DNA from: CAZPNX01 sp964518765
Lineage (GTDB): Bacteria; Edwardsbacteria; AC1; EtOH8
Direction of reading: 5' to 3'
Length of the DNA: 64,000 nucleotides
Assembly (NCBI GenBank): GCA_964518765.1
Contig: CAZFJC010000017.1
Span: 1 to 64,000 of the forward strand
The notes beneath the pieces were generated by a model that was given only the letters and a program-made list of their open reading frames with translations, ran no database searches and was not told the DNA's origin. Below, one piece after another: positions 51,777 to 60,355 of this stretch. Made by a program: the position numbers and the translations under genes. How positions within the stretch are numbered: position 1 is the first letter of the stretch; each line of letters opens with the position of its first letter.

Positions 51777-53435
51777 TTAGAACTTAAAGACCGCCGAGAG
51801 CTTCCAGTTGGTCAGGTCGTCCAGCTTGGCGAAGCCCATGAAGTCCAGCTGCAGGTTGTCGGTGATCTTCCAGCCGGCCCCGTAGGTGAAGTGGGTCTCG
51901 TTGTAGGCCTCCTGGCCGGTGAAGGCCAGCCCGTTGGTGCTGGTGTAGGGAGTGAGGTGGGTTACCGTGGTCACCCCCCAGGCGTCGGTGTAGGTCTCCG
52001 TATTGGGGACGTACTCCAGGTGATAGGTCTCGGACTCTTCCAGATAGTAGAATCCGTGGCGGGCGCCCAGCCTGAAGACCACCGGGTCGGTGATGTGGAA
52101 CTCGACCGCCACCGGGGCCGTTACGCTGAGGGCCGACCAGGTATACATGTTCTTGACGCTCTCGCTGCCGGTGGTCACCTGGGTGTAGTCGGTGAACTGG
52201 GTCGGGTCGCCGTCGTTGTAGACGATGGTCTCGGTGTAGTTGCTGGTGTACTCGGTGCTGTTGTCGCCCTTGGTGCTCCCCAGCCCCAGCCCGATGGACA
52301 TCTCCACCCGCTCGTTGAACTTGACGGTGGTCTTGCTGAACAGGCCCACCCCCAGGTAGCTGTTCTCCTGGGCCACGGTCTCGGCCATCCGGTTGCGGGT
52401 GATCGAGGTGGAGTTGACCCCCAGCGGGGCCGGCAGCTGGAAGGCCGCCAGGCTGCTGTACTCCGAGGTGATGGACCCGTCCTCGGTGGAGCCGCTCAGG
52501 GTGGAGAAGAAGAGGTCGGTCCGGGTGCGGACCTGGTCGTTCCACTTATAGATGCCGGCCAGCCTCAGGTTCAACTCCAGGCCGATATGGTCCCACGGTA
52601 TCAGGTTGCGCACCGTGGTGCTGTCGATGGTGGTGCCGTTGGCGCCCGGGGCCGACGGGTCGTTGGCGGTGTAGGAGTAGATGGTGGAGTCCAGCTCCTC
52701 GGCCAGGTGGATGTTCAGGCCGGCCGCCACCCCCAGGTCCAGCTTGTCGGTCATCGGCCGCCAGTAGGAGACGGCGCCGCCGTTGATGCTGTAGGTTATC
52801 TGATCGTTTTCGTCGCCCTTCTCCTCGACGTTCTGAGTGATGGCTCCGGTGACCAGGTCGGTGACGGTCTGCTTGGTTTCGTCGCCGGATTGCCCCCTGG
52901 TGTGACCGTCATTATGGTAGAATAGGACGCCTATCCGGCCCGAGCCCATGGCCCGGCCGTAGCCCAGCCACCAGTGGGTGTCCTTGTCCTGGCTGGCGGT
53001 GTAGCTCTTGCTCTCGCTCGAGGTCTTTGTATCATAGGTGCCGTTGGCGTCGTTGTCGTCGAACCGCGTCTCCGTCACCTGGGTGGTGTCGGACTCACGG
53101 ACGAAGCGGCGGTCGTAGAGCAGGCCCAAGTGGCCGTCGCCGTAGAACGGGGTCTTGCCGCCGATGAGGTAGTAGTTGTTGGCGGCCGGGTTGAATATCT
53201 CCTCGTTCTTGTCCACGAAGTTGGCCAAGTTGGTGTACAGCCGGTAGCCCTCGATCAGGGGCATCATGCCCGGGTCGAGCATCAAGTCCAGGTCGTCCTC
53301 CAGCAACGAGGCGGTGGAGGCGCTGCGGAAGGACTCAGCCCAGGGATTCGACCACCAGGGCAGCCCCTCGGCCGCGAAGCCGACGGCGCCCGCCAGGACC
53401 AGGGTTACCAGCAGAAAACCGATTCTCGCCTTCAT
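51777..53435 (-). CDS. Probable outer-membrane beta-barrel protein
   Basis: 552 aa. The signal peptide is MKARIGFLLVTLVLAGAVGFA. After a ~90-residue N-terminal part the sequence shows alternating amphipathic strands rich in Tyr/Thr. It ends WKLSAVFKF, with the C-terminal Phe typical of barrels inserted by BamA. Acidic repeats (RFDDNDANGTYDTK) look like surface loops. I recognise no named family. AGGAGG precedes the ATG. Together with the lipoprotein it may form a surface complex (inference). Confidence 0.7.
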   Translation of the reverse strand: MKARIGFLLVTLVLAGAVGFAAEGLPWWSNPWAESFRSASTASLLEDDLDLMLDPGMMPLIEGYRLYTNLANFVDKNEEIFNPAANNYYLIGGKTPFYGDGHLGLLYDRRFVRESDTTQVTETRFDDNDANGTYDTKTSSESKSYTASQDKDTHWWLGYGRAMGSGRIGVLFYHNDGHTRGQSGDETKQTVTDLVTGAITQNVEEKGDENDQITYSINGGAVSYWRPMTDKLDLGVAAGLNIHLAEELDSTIYSYTANDPSAPGANGTTIDSTTVRNLIPWDHIGLELNLRLAGIYKWNDQVRTRTDLFFSTLSGSTEDGSITSEYSSLAAFQLPAPLGVNSTSITRNRMAETVAQENSYLGVGLFSKTTVKFNERVEMSIGLGLGSTKGDNSTEYTSNYTETIVYNDGDPTQFTDYTQVTTGSESVKNMYTWSALSVTAPVAVEFHITDPVVFRLGARHGFYYLEESETYHLEYVPNTETYTDAWGVTTVTHLTPYTSTNGLAFTGQEAYNETHFTYGAGWKITDNLQLDFMGFAKLDDLTNWKLSAVFKF

Positions 53436-53517
53436 GTTTTCCTCCTGTTGTTTAGTTGGGTGAAATGAACGGGTAATGGTTTCCGAAACGATGGCCTCAC
53501 TATGCGGTTCTCACCTT

Positions 53518-53558
53518 AAGTTGAACGATCGGTTCCTCCCTTCGCGTAAAGTTGAACG
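53518..53558. repeat. Two direct repeats AAGTTGAACG, 31 bases apart
   Basis: Copies at 53518-53527 and 53549-53558, three helical turns apart. They lie just downstream of the predicted start point of the leftward promoter, so within its leader. This is operator-like spacing, but no regulator is known. Confidence 0.4.
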
Positions 53559-53570
53559 GATTAATGTATA

Positions 53571-53599
53571 ATGATATAAGAATACAGCATGGATGTCAA
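53571..53599 (-). promoter_or_regulatory. Promoter of the beta-barrel/lipoprotein operon
   Basis: On the reverse strand: perfect TTGACA (53599 to 53594), 17 bases, TATCAT (53576 to 53571). The leader would be about 129 bases. Confidence 0.75.
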
Positions 53600-53617
53600 G
53601 TTTTTTTTAAAAAAATA

Positions 53618-53645
53618 TTGACTTGCAGAAACTTGATGGTATAAT
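53618..53645 (+). promoter_or_regulatory. Promoter of the transglutaminase/ABC operon
   Basis: TTGACT (53618-53623), 16 bases, perfect TATAAT (53640-53645). The expected start at about 53652 is only ~10 bases before the ATG at 53662. The 18 bases between the two divergent -35 boxes are mostly a T8-A7 tract (53601-53617), which could act as an UP element for both. Confidence 0.75.
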
Positions 53646-53661
53646 TTAACTGTTGTTCAAG

Positions 53662-55110
53662 ATGCAGAAAAGGAATTTCGTTTTTTGGGCCGTGGCCCTG
53701 GTCTGGGCCGTCTCCATGGCCTGGTTCGCCCTTTCGGCCGGAGGCTGCCCCCGCCGCCATGGCCCCGGCCCCGCCCTGCTCAGGGGAGACACCGAGGCCT
53801 GGCACGGCATCTACCTGGGCTCCGAGAAGATAGGCCATTCGGTCACCCTATCGCGGGCCCTGCCCAGCGGCGGCCGCTCCGTCTCCAACCGCAGCCTGAT
53901 GCTGATCTCGATGATGGGCTCCCCCCAGGAGGTGGCCTCGGCCCTGAGCTACGACCTGGGCCCGGATTTCACTTTAAAATCGTTTGACTTCCGCATCTCG
54001 GGCGCCGCCGATATCAGGGTCCAGGGCCTGGTCAGCGGCCGCAGGCTGAAGCTGGCGGTGGAGACCGGCGGACGTACCCAGCGCCAGGAGCTGGCCTTGA
54101 GCGGCCCCATAACCCTGCCCGAGGCTATGGAGCCTCTGCTGGCCGGCCGGAGCCTAAAACCGGGCGCCAGCTTCACCTATTCCATGTTCGATCCGGCCTC
54201 GATGTCCCTTCAGCCGGCCGTCATCACCGTGGCCGGCGCCGAGAGCCTGGAGATCGACGGGCGGCGGGTCTGGGCCACCAGGCTTAAAACCGAGTTCTCC
54301 GGGGTCGTCTCCCACAGCTGGGTCGACTCCGCCGGCCAGACCCTGCGCGAGGAGGGACCGCTGGGCCTGGTGCTGTTGGCCGAGCCCAGGGACAAGGCGC
54401 TTGGGCCCGCAGGCGGCAGACGGCCTTTGGACCTTCTGGCCTCGCTGTCAGTCCCCTGCCTGGGTTCCGGCTTGGAGGACGCCCGCAGGGTCTCGCACGC
54501 CGTCTACCAGCTGATGGACGTCGAGCTTTCAGGCTTCGACCTGGACGGCGGCCGGCAGAAGCTGGCCCGGCCATGGCTGGAGGTCTCCAGGGAGGCCAAG
54601 CCCGGGCCGACGGCCGCCGCGGCACCAGACAGCCTGAAGCGCTGGCTGGCGGCCACCGCCCTCATCCAGTCATCGGACCCGGCCGTCAAATCCCTGGCCG
54701 ACTCGGTCTGCCGGGGGATCCAAGATCCCTGGACCAAAGCGACGGCGTTGAGCAGCTGGGTCTTCGTCTCTTTGGAAAAGAGGATGTCGGTCACCCTGCC
54801 CTCGGCCGTCGAGGTGCTGGGCTCGCGCCGCGGGGACTGCAACGAGCACGCCACCCTTTTCTGCGCCCTGGCCCGCTCCCAGGGCATCCCTGCCCGACTC
54901 TGCCTAGGGGTGGTCTTTTTGGACGGCCGGTTCTACTATCACGCCTGGAACGCGGTCTGGTGCGGGGAATGGATCGAGCTGGACCCGACCTTCGGCCAGT
55001 CCCCAGCCGATGCCGCCCGCATCCGTCTGGTGTCCGGGGATCTCTCCGACCAGGGGCGCCTCCTCCCGGCCATGGGCCGCCTCAAGATCGAGGTCAGGAA
55101 ATCCCGGTGA
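53662..55110 (+). CDS. Transglutaminase-like (papain-fold) exported protein
   Basis: 482 aa from the ATG at 53662; a TTG at 53653 is also in frame. One N-terminal hydrophobic segment (FVFWAVALVWAVSMAWFAL) acts as signal or anchor. The transglutaminase core lies near residues 390-455: RRGDCNEHATLFCALARSQG (catalytic Cys), YYHAWNAVWCGEW (His) and IELDPTFGQSPAD (Asp). The N-terminal ~280 residues are beta-rich. It could be a protease or crosslinking enzyme in the envelope. No Shine-Dalgarno fits between the predicted transcription start and the ATG. It overlaps the ABC ATPase gene by four bases. Confidence 0.82.
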   Translation: MQKRNFVFWAVALVWAVSMAWFALSAGGCPRRHGPGPALLRGDTEAWHGIYLGSEKIGHSVTLSRALPSGGRSVSNRSLMLISMMGSPQEVASALSYDLGPDFTLKSFDFRISGAADIRVQGLVSGRRLKLAVETGGRTQRQELALSGPITLPEAMEPLLAGRSLKPGASFTYSMFDPASMSLQPAVITVAGAESLEIDGRRVWATRLKTEFSGVVSHSWVDSAGQTLREEGPLGLVLLAEPRDKALGPAGGRRPLDLLASLSVPCLGSGLEDARRVSHAVYQLMDVELSGFDLDGGRQKLARPWLEVSREAKPGPTAAAAPDSLKRWLAATALIQSSDPAVKSLADSVCRGIQDPWTKATALSSWVFVSLEKRMSVTLPSAVEVLGSRRGDCNEHATLFCALARSQGIPARLCLGVVFLDGRFYYHAWNAVWCGEWIELDPTFGQSPADAARIRLVSGDLSDQGRLLPAMGRLKIEVRKSR

Positions 55111-55850
55111 GCGTATCGGCCTGCATCGAGGCCAAGGGGTTGGCCAAAAGTTTCGGAGCCAAGCTGGCCGTGGAAGACCTGGATTTGGTGGTGCGCTCCG
55201 GCGAGATCTACGGCCTTCTGGGGCCCAACGGCGCCGGCAAGACCACCACCCTGAAGATGCTCTGCGGCCTGATGCGTCCCGACCGTGGCCGGGTGGCCCT
55301 GTGCGGCTGGGACATGGCCAAAAATCCCTTGGAGGCCAAGCGCCGCCTGGCCTTCATTCCGGACAACCCATACATATACGACGCCCTCACCGGCCGGGAG
55401 TTCCTGAAGCTGGTGGCCTCCCTCTACGGGATCGGACCGGATCTGGCGGCCGCCAGGATAGGTGAGCTGGCCGATCTCCTGGAGGTTGGTCCCTGGCTGG
55501 ATCAGAGGGCCGAGGGCTATTCCCACGGCATGCGTCAAAAGATAGTGCTGGCCTCGGCCCTGCTGCATCAACCGGAAGTCTATTTGGTGGACGAGCCCCT
55601 GGTGGGCTTGGACCCGGCCGGCATTATAACCGTCAGGGAGATCTTCCGCCAGGAGGCGGCCCGCGGCGCCTGTTTGGTGATCTCCACCCACACCCTCAGC
55701 CTGGCGGAGTCGGTATGTAGCAGCATCGGCATTATATCGCACGGCCGGCTGGTTGCCCAGGGGACGCTGGGGGAGTTGCGCTCCCTGTCACGGAAGAAAC
55801 ACACCGACCTGGAGAAGCTCTACCTGGAGTTCACTCGGCCCGGATTATGA
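55107..55850 (+). CDS. ABC transporter ATP-binding protein
   Basis: 247 aa from a GTG at 55107 that overlaps the preceding stop (GTGA). The frame extends back to 54573, but that part is a shadow of the transglutaminase gene. Walker A is LLGPNGAGKTTTLKML, the signature region is YSHGMRQKIVLASALL, Walker B is VYLVDEPLVGLDP, and the switch His is in ISTHTLSLAES. It is of the ABC-2/export type (CcmA/NatA-like). The permease is probably the protein at 57520-59199, two genes downstream. Confidence 0.92.
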   Translation: MSVSACIEAKGLAKSFGAKLAVEDLDLVVRSGEIYGLLGPNGAGKTTTLKMLCGLMRPDRGRVALCGWDMAKNPLEAKRRLAFIPDNPYIYDALTGREFLKLVASLYGIGPDLAAARIGELADLLEVGPWLDQRAEGYSHGMRQKIVLASALLHQPEVYLVDEPLVGLDPAGIITVREIFRQEAARGACLVISTHTLSLAESVCSSIGIISHGRLVAQGTLGELRSLSRKKHTDLEKLYLEFTRPGL

Positions 55851-55942
55851 TACTATATACTAATAGTATCTATCGGTGAGCCCCGCCCGGCTTGCGGTCG
55901 CGGATATCCAAACTTTGAGTCTATGCTTTCAAATCTGCCGAG

Positions 55943-57520
55943 ATGGCCCTCGAAGGCAACATAGCCGAGTTCTCCCTGCCGGAGATACTCCAGCTGCTCT
56001 CCAGCCAGCGCAAGACCGGAGTGCTGTCGCTGGCCCAGGGACAGGATTCGGCCGCCCTGGACTTCGAGGAGGGGCAGATCACCGGCGGCTACTATAGTCG
56101 CCGCGGCGTCCAGGAGGACTTCTCCGGTTATCTCTTCAAGACAGGGCTGGTTAAAGAGGCCGAGCTGGCCCGGGCCGAGGCGGAGCAGGCCCGTCGTCGG
56201 GTGCCGCTGGAGGAAGTTCTCATCGAGGACGGGTATCTGACCGAGGAGGACTTCGCCGAAGTCATCCGTTTCAAGATCCAGGAGATCATGGACGAGGTCT
56301 TCACCTGGGTGGATGGACACTACATCTTCGACCTCAAGTCGCGCCTATATACCAAAAGCAAATATCCCATCCGCCTTTCTACCGACAGTTTTTTGATGGA
56401 GGGCATGCGCCGCCTGGACGAGTGGCTGCGCATCCGCAAGGTGCTGCCGGACCTGGAGGTGGTGCTGTTACGCCGGATCCCGCCGCCACCCTTCGAGCCC
56501 ACCCCGGATCAGGCCAAGTTCCTGGAGTTCCTGGGCGCCCGGCACATGAGCCTGGCGCAGATGGCCGAGTCCAGCGGCCTGGGCAAATTCCTGACCTGCC
56601 AGGTAGCCGTCGAGCTTCTGGAGGCCGGCGTCATTCGCCGCCATGAGCCTCATCCCGAAGGTCGGGCCCTGGCCGAGGCGCCGCCGGCCAAGGCACGCCA
56701 GCAGACCGGGGCGGTGGCCCTGATGGTCAGGCACCTGGGCATGCTGATCAACTACCTGTCGCTCTACCCCTTCAATCATGCCAATATCATGTCGGTGCTT
56801 GAGGAGTTCTTCTTCCTGTTCGACGGCCTGCTGCTGGACGAGGGCGGCCTGGCCCTGGAGCTTTCGGATCACGGCGTCTCGGTCGGCGGCCGGGGGCTGG
56901 ACGACCCCCTGATGCAGGAGTTCCGCTCCTACCTCTCCCAGCGGCGCCTGGTAAGCCTGTCCTTCCTCCCCCAGCTCAAGCGCGATGAGCTCCTGTCATT
57001 CGCCTTCGTTTTAGCCCTGCCGGCCGACTTCATCGAGTCGCTGGGAGGCATCGAGGCGGTGTCGCGCACCCAGCACCTGCACCACATCCGCATTGGCTTC
57101 TCCCCGGCCGGCGACGGCCCCTCCATGAAGGGCGAGAGGATGTTCGTCGTCCCCAGCCGCTTCCTGGAGATCCTGCTGGACAACCCGGCCCTGGGCCAGG
57201 GCGATTTCCGCATCTTCCAGAGCCTGCGGCGCATCCATCGCCTGCCGGCCTTCCCCGTCAGCCGGGAGGCGGCCATGGAGATCGAGATGGCCGACCAGGA
57301 TACCGAGCGCATCTTCGGCGTCTACAGCCGCGGCGGCCGGGAGAAGTACATCGAGAAGGTGATCATTCCGGTGATGAGGCTGCACCCCGCCACCCGCATC
57401 GCCTTCATCAAACGCAAGCTGCTGGATGTCCGCTGGCCCTTCCCCCTGGACAACGTCCTGGCTCTGTCGCACAACGATTTCGAGAAGCTGGTGCGCCTAA
57501 GCCAGGCCAGGCGGCCCTGA
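55943..57520 (+). CDS. DUF4388-domain protein
   Basis: 525 aa. Residues 1-100 are a DUF4388/PatA-N-like domain (ALEGNIAEFSLPEILQLLSS, then KTGVLSLAQGQDSAALDFEE). The helix-rich next part (100-230) includes VPLEEVLIEDGYLTEEDFAE. The remainder (250-525) is a large helical region with FLEILLDNPALGQGDFRIF and a phosphohydrolase- or HEAT-like look, unassigned. DUF4388 proteins are typically signalling or gliding-motility partners in delta-proteobacteria and related groups. Its stop overlaps the permease start by one base, tying it to the ABC exporter. Confidence 0.78.
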   Translation: MALEGNIAEFSLPEILQLLSSQRKTGVLSLAQGQDSAALDFEEGQITGGYYSRRGVQEDFSGYLFKTGLVKEAELARAEAEQARRRVPLEEVLIEDGYLTEEDFAEVIRFKIQEIMDEVFTWVDGHYIFDLKSRLYTKSKYPIRLSTDSFLMEGMRRLDEWLRIRKVLPDLEVVLLRRIPPPPFEPTPDQAKFLEFLGARHMSLAQMAESSGLGKFLTCQVAVELLEAGVIRRHEPHPEGRALAEAPPAKARQQTGAVALMVRHLGMLINYLSLYPFNHANIMSVLEEFFFLFDGLLLDEGGLALELSDHGVSVGGRGLDDPLMQEFRSYLSQRRLVSLSFLPQLKRDELLSFAFVLALPADFIESLGGIEAVSRTQHLHHIRIGFSPAGDGPSMKGERMFVVPSRFLEILLDNPALGQGDFRIFQSLRRIHRLPAFPVSREAAMEIEMADQDTERIFGVYSRGGREKYIEKVIIPVMRLHPATRIAFIKRKLLDVRWPFPLDNVLALSHNDFEKLVRLSQARRP

Positions 57521-59199
57521 TGCCCGATCCTGGATCCCGAGGCTTCCCGGCCGGGCTGATGGCCCTTCGCCTGAGGGCCGTCTGGCGCCGGCTGCTGCGG
57601 CCTCGCCGCGGACGCCTACTCCAACTGGCCGCCTACGCGGCGGTCATCGCCGTCTTCCTGGCGGGCGGGTTTCTACTCTTCCACCGACTCTTCGTCTACT
57701 TGGCTTCGCTGGAGTCGATCGGCCTGCCGCTGCTGGCCCGGATCCTTTCCACCGCCTTCCTGGCCTTTATGCTCATGCTTTTCCTCAGCAGCCTGATAAC
57801 CTCTCTCTCCACCATCTATCATTCGCCCGAGGTGGATTTCCTCCTGGCTATGCCTCTGGCCCCCAGCCGTCTCTTCGTCTATCGCCTGGCCTACAATATC
57901 CTCTATAGCAGCTGGGCTACCCTATTCCTGGGCCTGCCGCTGCTGGCGGCCGCCTTCGCCGCCCTGAGGACTCCGCCCCTTGGCATCCTGGCCGTCTTGC
58001 TCATGTTCCCGCTGTTCATCGTCATCCCCACGCTGTCGGCGGTGGCCGTGCTTCAGCTGGCCGTCAGGCTCTTCCCGCGGCTAAACCTCCGCAACCTACT
58101 GGGGTTCCTCTTCCTGGCCATTGCTGCCGGCTCCTGGTTATTCTTCGCCTTCGGCCAGCCGCAATCGCTGACCATCGGACAGATAGACTCGCTGGCCGAG
58201 CTGGAACACTACCTTTCCGGACTGGCCGTCACCTCCCACGCTCTCCTACCCAGCAACTGGATGGCTCAGGGCCTGCTGCCGCCAGCCGGGGCCGGCCCCG
58301 GGTTCCTGGCCGCCAGGCTCTGGATGCTGTCGATCTCGGCCGTCATGGCCGCCTTCGTCTGCCTGCTGCTGGCCGACCGCTTCTACCTCCGCTCCCTGCT
58401 GGAGCGCGTCTCCGCCGGGACCGGGGCCGGGCGGCCCTCGCCCTTGATAACCTCGCCCCTGGGCCGGCTTTTCCCGGTGGCCGCCAAGGACGCCGTTCTC
58501 TTCCTGCGCAACCCGGTGCAGTGGGCTCAGGCCTTCATCTTCGTCTCCCTGCTGGTCCTCTACCTGGGCAGTCTGCGTCGCTATCCAATGATGTTCACCT
58601 TCGACCTATGGAAGGTGGTGGTCTCCTTCGCCAACTTCGCCTTCGCCGGCTACATTCTAGCCACCCTCTCCGTCAGGTTCGTCTTCCCCACCTTCAGCCT
58701 CGAGGGGCCGATGTTGTGGCTGGTGCGGTCCGCCCCCATTCCGGCCCGCCGCCTCTTCTTCGAGAAGGCCTTCCTCAACGCCGCCGTGGCCCTGCTGCTG
58801 GCCGAGGCCCTCAGCCTGTCGTCGAACCACCTACTCCGCACCCCAGTTGGCTTGGGCCTCATCAGCCACCTCTGCCTGGCCGTCATGTGCCTGGCGGTGA
58901 CCAGCATCTCTCTGGGCCTGGGAGCCGTTTGGCCTGACTACCGCGAGGCCAACCCTAGCCGCATCGCCTCGGGCCTGGGGGGGATGGTGGCCGCCCTGGC
59001 CTCTATGATCTACGTGGGTCTGTCCATCGTGGTCCTTTCTTGGCCGGCCTACCTTTTCGCCCTGCACCGGTGGCAGGGCCGGGCCGCCTACCGGGGCGCC
59101 CTGGCGTCATCCCTACTCCTCTTCCTTCTGCTCTCGGCCGCCTTCGCCGCCGTCCCCCTGCGCCTGGGGCTGCGCTCCCTGGCGGGAAGGGATGTCTGA
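57520..59199 (+). CDS. ABC exporter permease (ABC-2-like)
   Basis: 559 aa with about 12-14 membrane segments. It contains the EVDFLLAMPLAPSRLFVYRL segment and, in the second half, LEGPMLWLVRSAPIPARRLF. Both carry the short cytoplasmic motif pattern of the putative ABC exporter family (PF16962-like). It starts with an ATG overlapping the DUF4388 stop (TGATG). With the ATPase at 55107 it should form an exporter; the substrate is unknown. Confidence 0.8.
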   Translation: MPDPGSRGFPAGLMALRLRAVWRRLLRPRRGRLLQLAAYAAVIAVFLAGGFLLFHRLFVYLASLESIGLPLLARILSTAFLAFMLMLFLSSLITSLSTIYHSPEVDFLLAMPLAPSRLFVYRLAYNILYSSWATLFLGLPLLAAAFAALRTPPLGILAVLLMFPLFIVIPTLSAVAVLQLAVRLFPRLNLRNLLGFLFLAIAAGSWLFFAFGQPQSLTIGQIDSLAELEHYLSGLAVTSHALLPSNWMAQGLLPPAGAGPGFLAARLWMLSISAVMAAFVCLLLADRFYLRSLLERVSAGTGAGRPSPLITSPLGRLFPVAAKDAVLFLRNPVQWAQAFIFVSLLVLYLGSLRRYPMMFTFDLWKVVVSFANFAFAGYILATLSVRFVFPTFSLEGPMLWLVRSAPIPARRLFFEKAFLNAAVALLLAEALSLSSNHLLRTPVGLGLISHLCLAVMCLAVTSISLGLGAVWPDYREANPSRIASGLGGMVAALASMIYVGLSIVVLSWPAYLFALHRWQGRAAYRGALASSLLLFLLLSAAFAAVPLRLGLRSLAGRDV

Positions 59200-59226
59200 G
59201 GGGGAAAGAAAATTATGCCTCCCCCC

Positions 59227-59255
59227 TTGTAATCCAACACGGCGGAGTGTATAAT
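59227..59255 (+). promoter_or_regulatory. Promoter of the first XRE regulator
   Basis: TTGTAA (59227-59232), 17 bases, perfect TATAAT (59250-59255). The leader is about 60 bases. Confidence 0.7.
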
Positions 59256-59321
59256 TAAATAGTTATCGAGGATACTATATACCAATTCCATATCCCCAAC
59301 CGCAATTCAAGGATGACCGCT

Positions 59322-59714
59322 ATGAGAAAGCAGAAGACCAGATCCGCCGGTGGCGGGCCGAGCTATTTGGAGAAGCTGGGGGAGAAGTTGCAGAACCTGC
59401 GCAAGAGCCACGGCCTCTCCCAGCAGAAGCTGGCCGCCAAAGCCGGCTTCGACTACCGCTACATTGGCTTCCTGGAGCAGGCCCGCATCAATCCCACCAT
59501 AAAAACACTGGAGAAGGTGGCCCGGGCCCTGGGGGTCCATGTCTGCGACCTGCTGCCCGACGCCGCCGAAAAGGGCAAACGCCCCGACTCCATCAGGCTC
59601 AACGAGCGCGAGCTGCTGCAGGCCAAGATCATGCGCAACCTGCACAAGGCAGACTACCGGCGGCTGAAGACCATCGAAAAGATGGTCAACGTCACCGTCA
59701 AGAAACACAATTAG
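59322..59714 (+). CDS. XRE-family HTH transcriptional regulator (first of two)
   Basis: 130 aa from the ATG at 59322, with AAGGA nine bases upstream; the ATG at 59313 would lie directly on that site. The HTH is LGEKLQNLRKSHGLSQQKLA, then AKAGFDYRYIGFLEQARINP, then TIKTLEKVARALGVHVCDLL. The C-terminal ~55 residues (RLNERELLQAKIMRNLHKAD, then YRRLKTIEKMVN) are helical and shared with the next gene. It is probably a dimeric repressor or activator. It has its own promoter. Confidence 0.88.
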   Translation: MRKQKTRSAGGGPSYLEKLGEKLQNLRKSHGLSQQKLAAKAGFDYRYIGFLEQARINPTIKTLEKVARALGVHVCDLLPDAAEKGKRPDSIRLNERELLQAKIMRNLHKADYRRLKTIEKMVNVTVKKHN

Positions 59715-59730
59715 GGCCAGCGCCGCCCCC

Positions 59731-59759
59731 TTGACCCGGCCGCCATACCCGGATATAAT
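59731..59759 (+). promoter_or_regulatory. Promoter of the second XRE regulator
   Basis: TTGACC (59731-59736), 17 bases, perfect TATAAT (59754-59759). It begins 16 bases after the first regulator's stop, so the two paralogues can be expressed separately. Confidence 0.75.
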
Positions 59760-59828
59760 TAACCGGGGTTTAACGGAACGGGCCGCCCCGTAAGTAACAG
59801 ACAATAACGTAACCGCCGGGAGCTACAG

Positions 59829-60188
59829 ATGAACTATCTGACCAGGCTGGGTGAGAAGATCAAGCTTACCCGCAAGAGCAACGGCATGTCCCAGCAGCAG
59901 CTGGCGGCCAAGTCGGGGTTCGACTACCGCTACATCGGCTTCCTGGAGAAGGCCAAGATCAATCCCACCATCAAGACCCTGGAGCGCATCGCCCAGGCGC
60001 TGGACGTTCACGTCTGCGAGATACTGCCCTCGGAGACCGAGGACCGGGAGCGGGCCGACATCTACCGCCTGAGCGAGCGCGAGATGATGATGTACCTGGT
60101 GATGCGGAATCTCCACAAGGCCGATTTCAAGCAGCTCAAGGCCATCGACCGGCTGATAGAGAGCTCCATCAAGAAGCAGCCCAAGTAA
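59829..60188 (+). CDS. XRE-family HTH transcriptional regulator (second, paralogous)
   Basis: 119 aa. It shares the same architecture and long identical stretches with the preceding gene: the HTH GMSQQQLAAKSGFDYRYIGF, then INPTIKTLERIAQALDVHVC, and the helical tail REMMMYLVMRNLHKADFKQL. GGGAG precedes the ATG by six to ten bases. It probably arose by tandem duplication. Targets are unknown; the closest candidates are its own and its sister's promoter, or the ABC operon. Confidence 0.88.
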   Translation: MNYLTRLGEKIKLTRKSNGMSQQQLAAKSGFDYRYIGFLEKAKINPTIKTLERIAQALDVHVCEILPSETEDRERADIYRLSEREMMMYLVMRNLHKADFKQLKAIDRLIESSIKKQPK

Positions 60189-60208
60189 GCCCCGACACCA
60201 AAAAGAGA

Positions 60209-60240
60209 GGCCCCGGAGCTTTTGAGCTTCGGGGCCTTTC
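60209..60240 (+). terminator. Intrinsic terminator after the XRE pair
   Basis: An 11-bp stem GGCCCCGGAGC / GCTTCGGGGCC (one G-U), 6-base loop, then TTTC. The remaining 115 bases to the next gene show nothing recognisable. Confidence 0.75.
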
Positions 60241-60355
60241 ATGTCCAGATCTATCACGGAGTCGATGACCCGTGTTCCGCCCAAGATCGAATCACCTCGG
60301 AGCAGCTGCTATACCTCTGCGGTTTCGGCTGGCTTCATTTCACCCTGGCCTATAG

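Noticed and set aside
55850..55869. Short inverted repeat ATACTA / TAGTAT after the ABC ATPase gene
   Set aside because: Only a six-base AT stem without a T-run; too weak to call a terminator.
55849..59282. The 12-mer GATACTATATAC upstream of both the DUF4388 gene (55849-55860) and the first XRE gene (59271-59282)
   Set aside because: A shared 12-mer is expected many times by chance in 64 kb; no symmetry or further shared sequence supports an operator.
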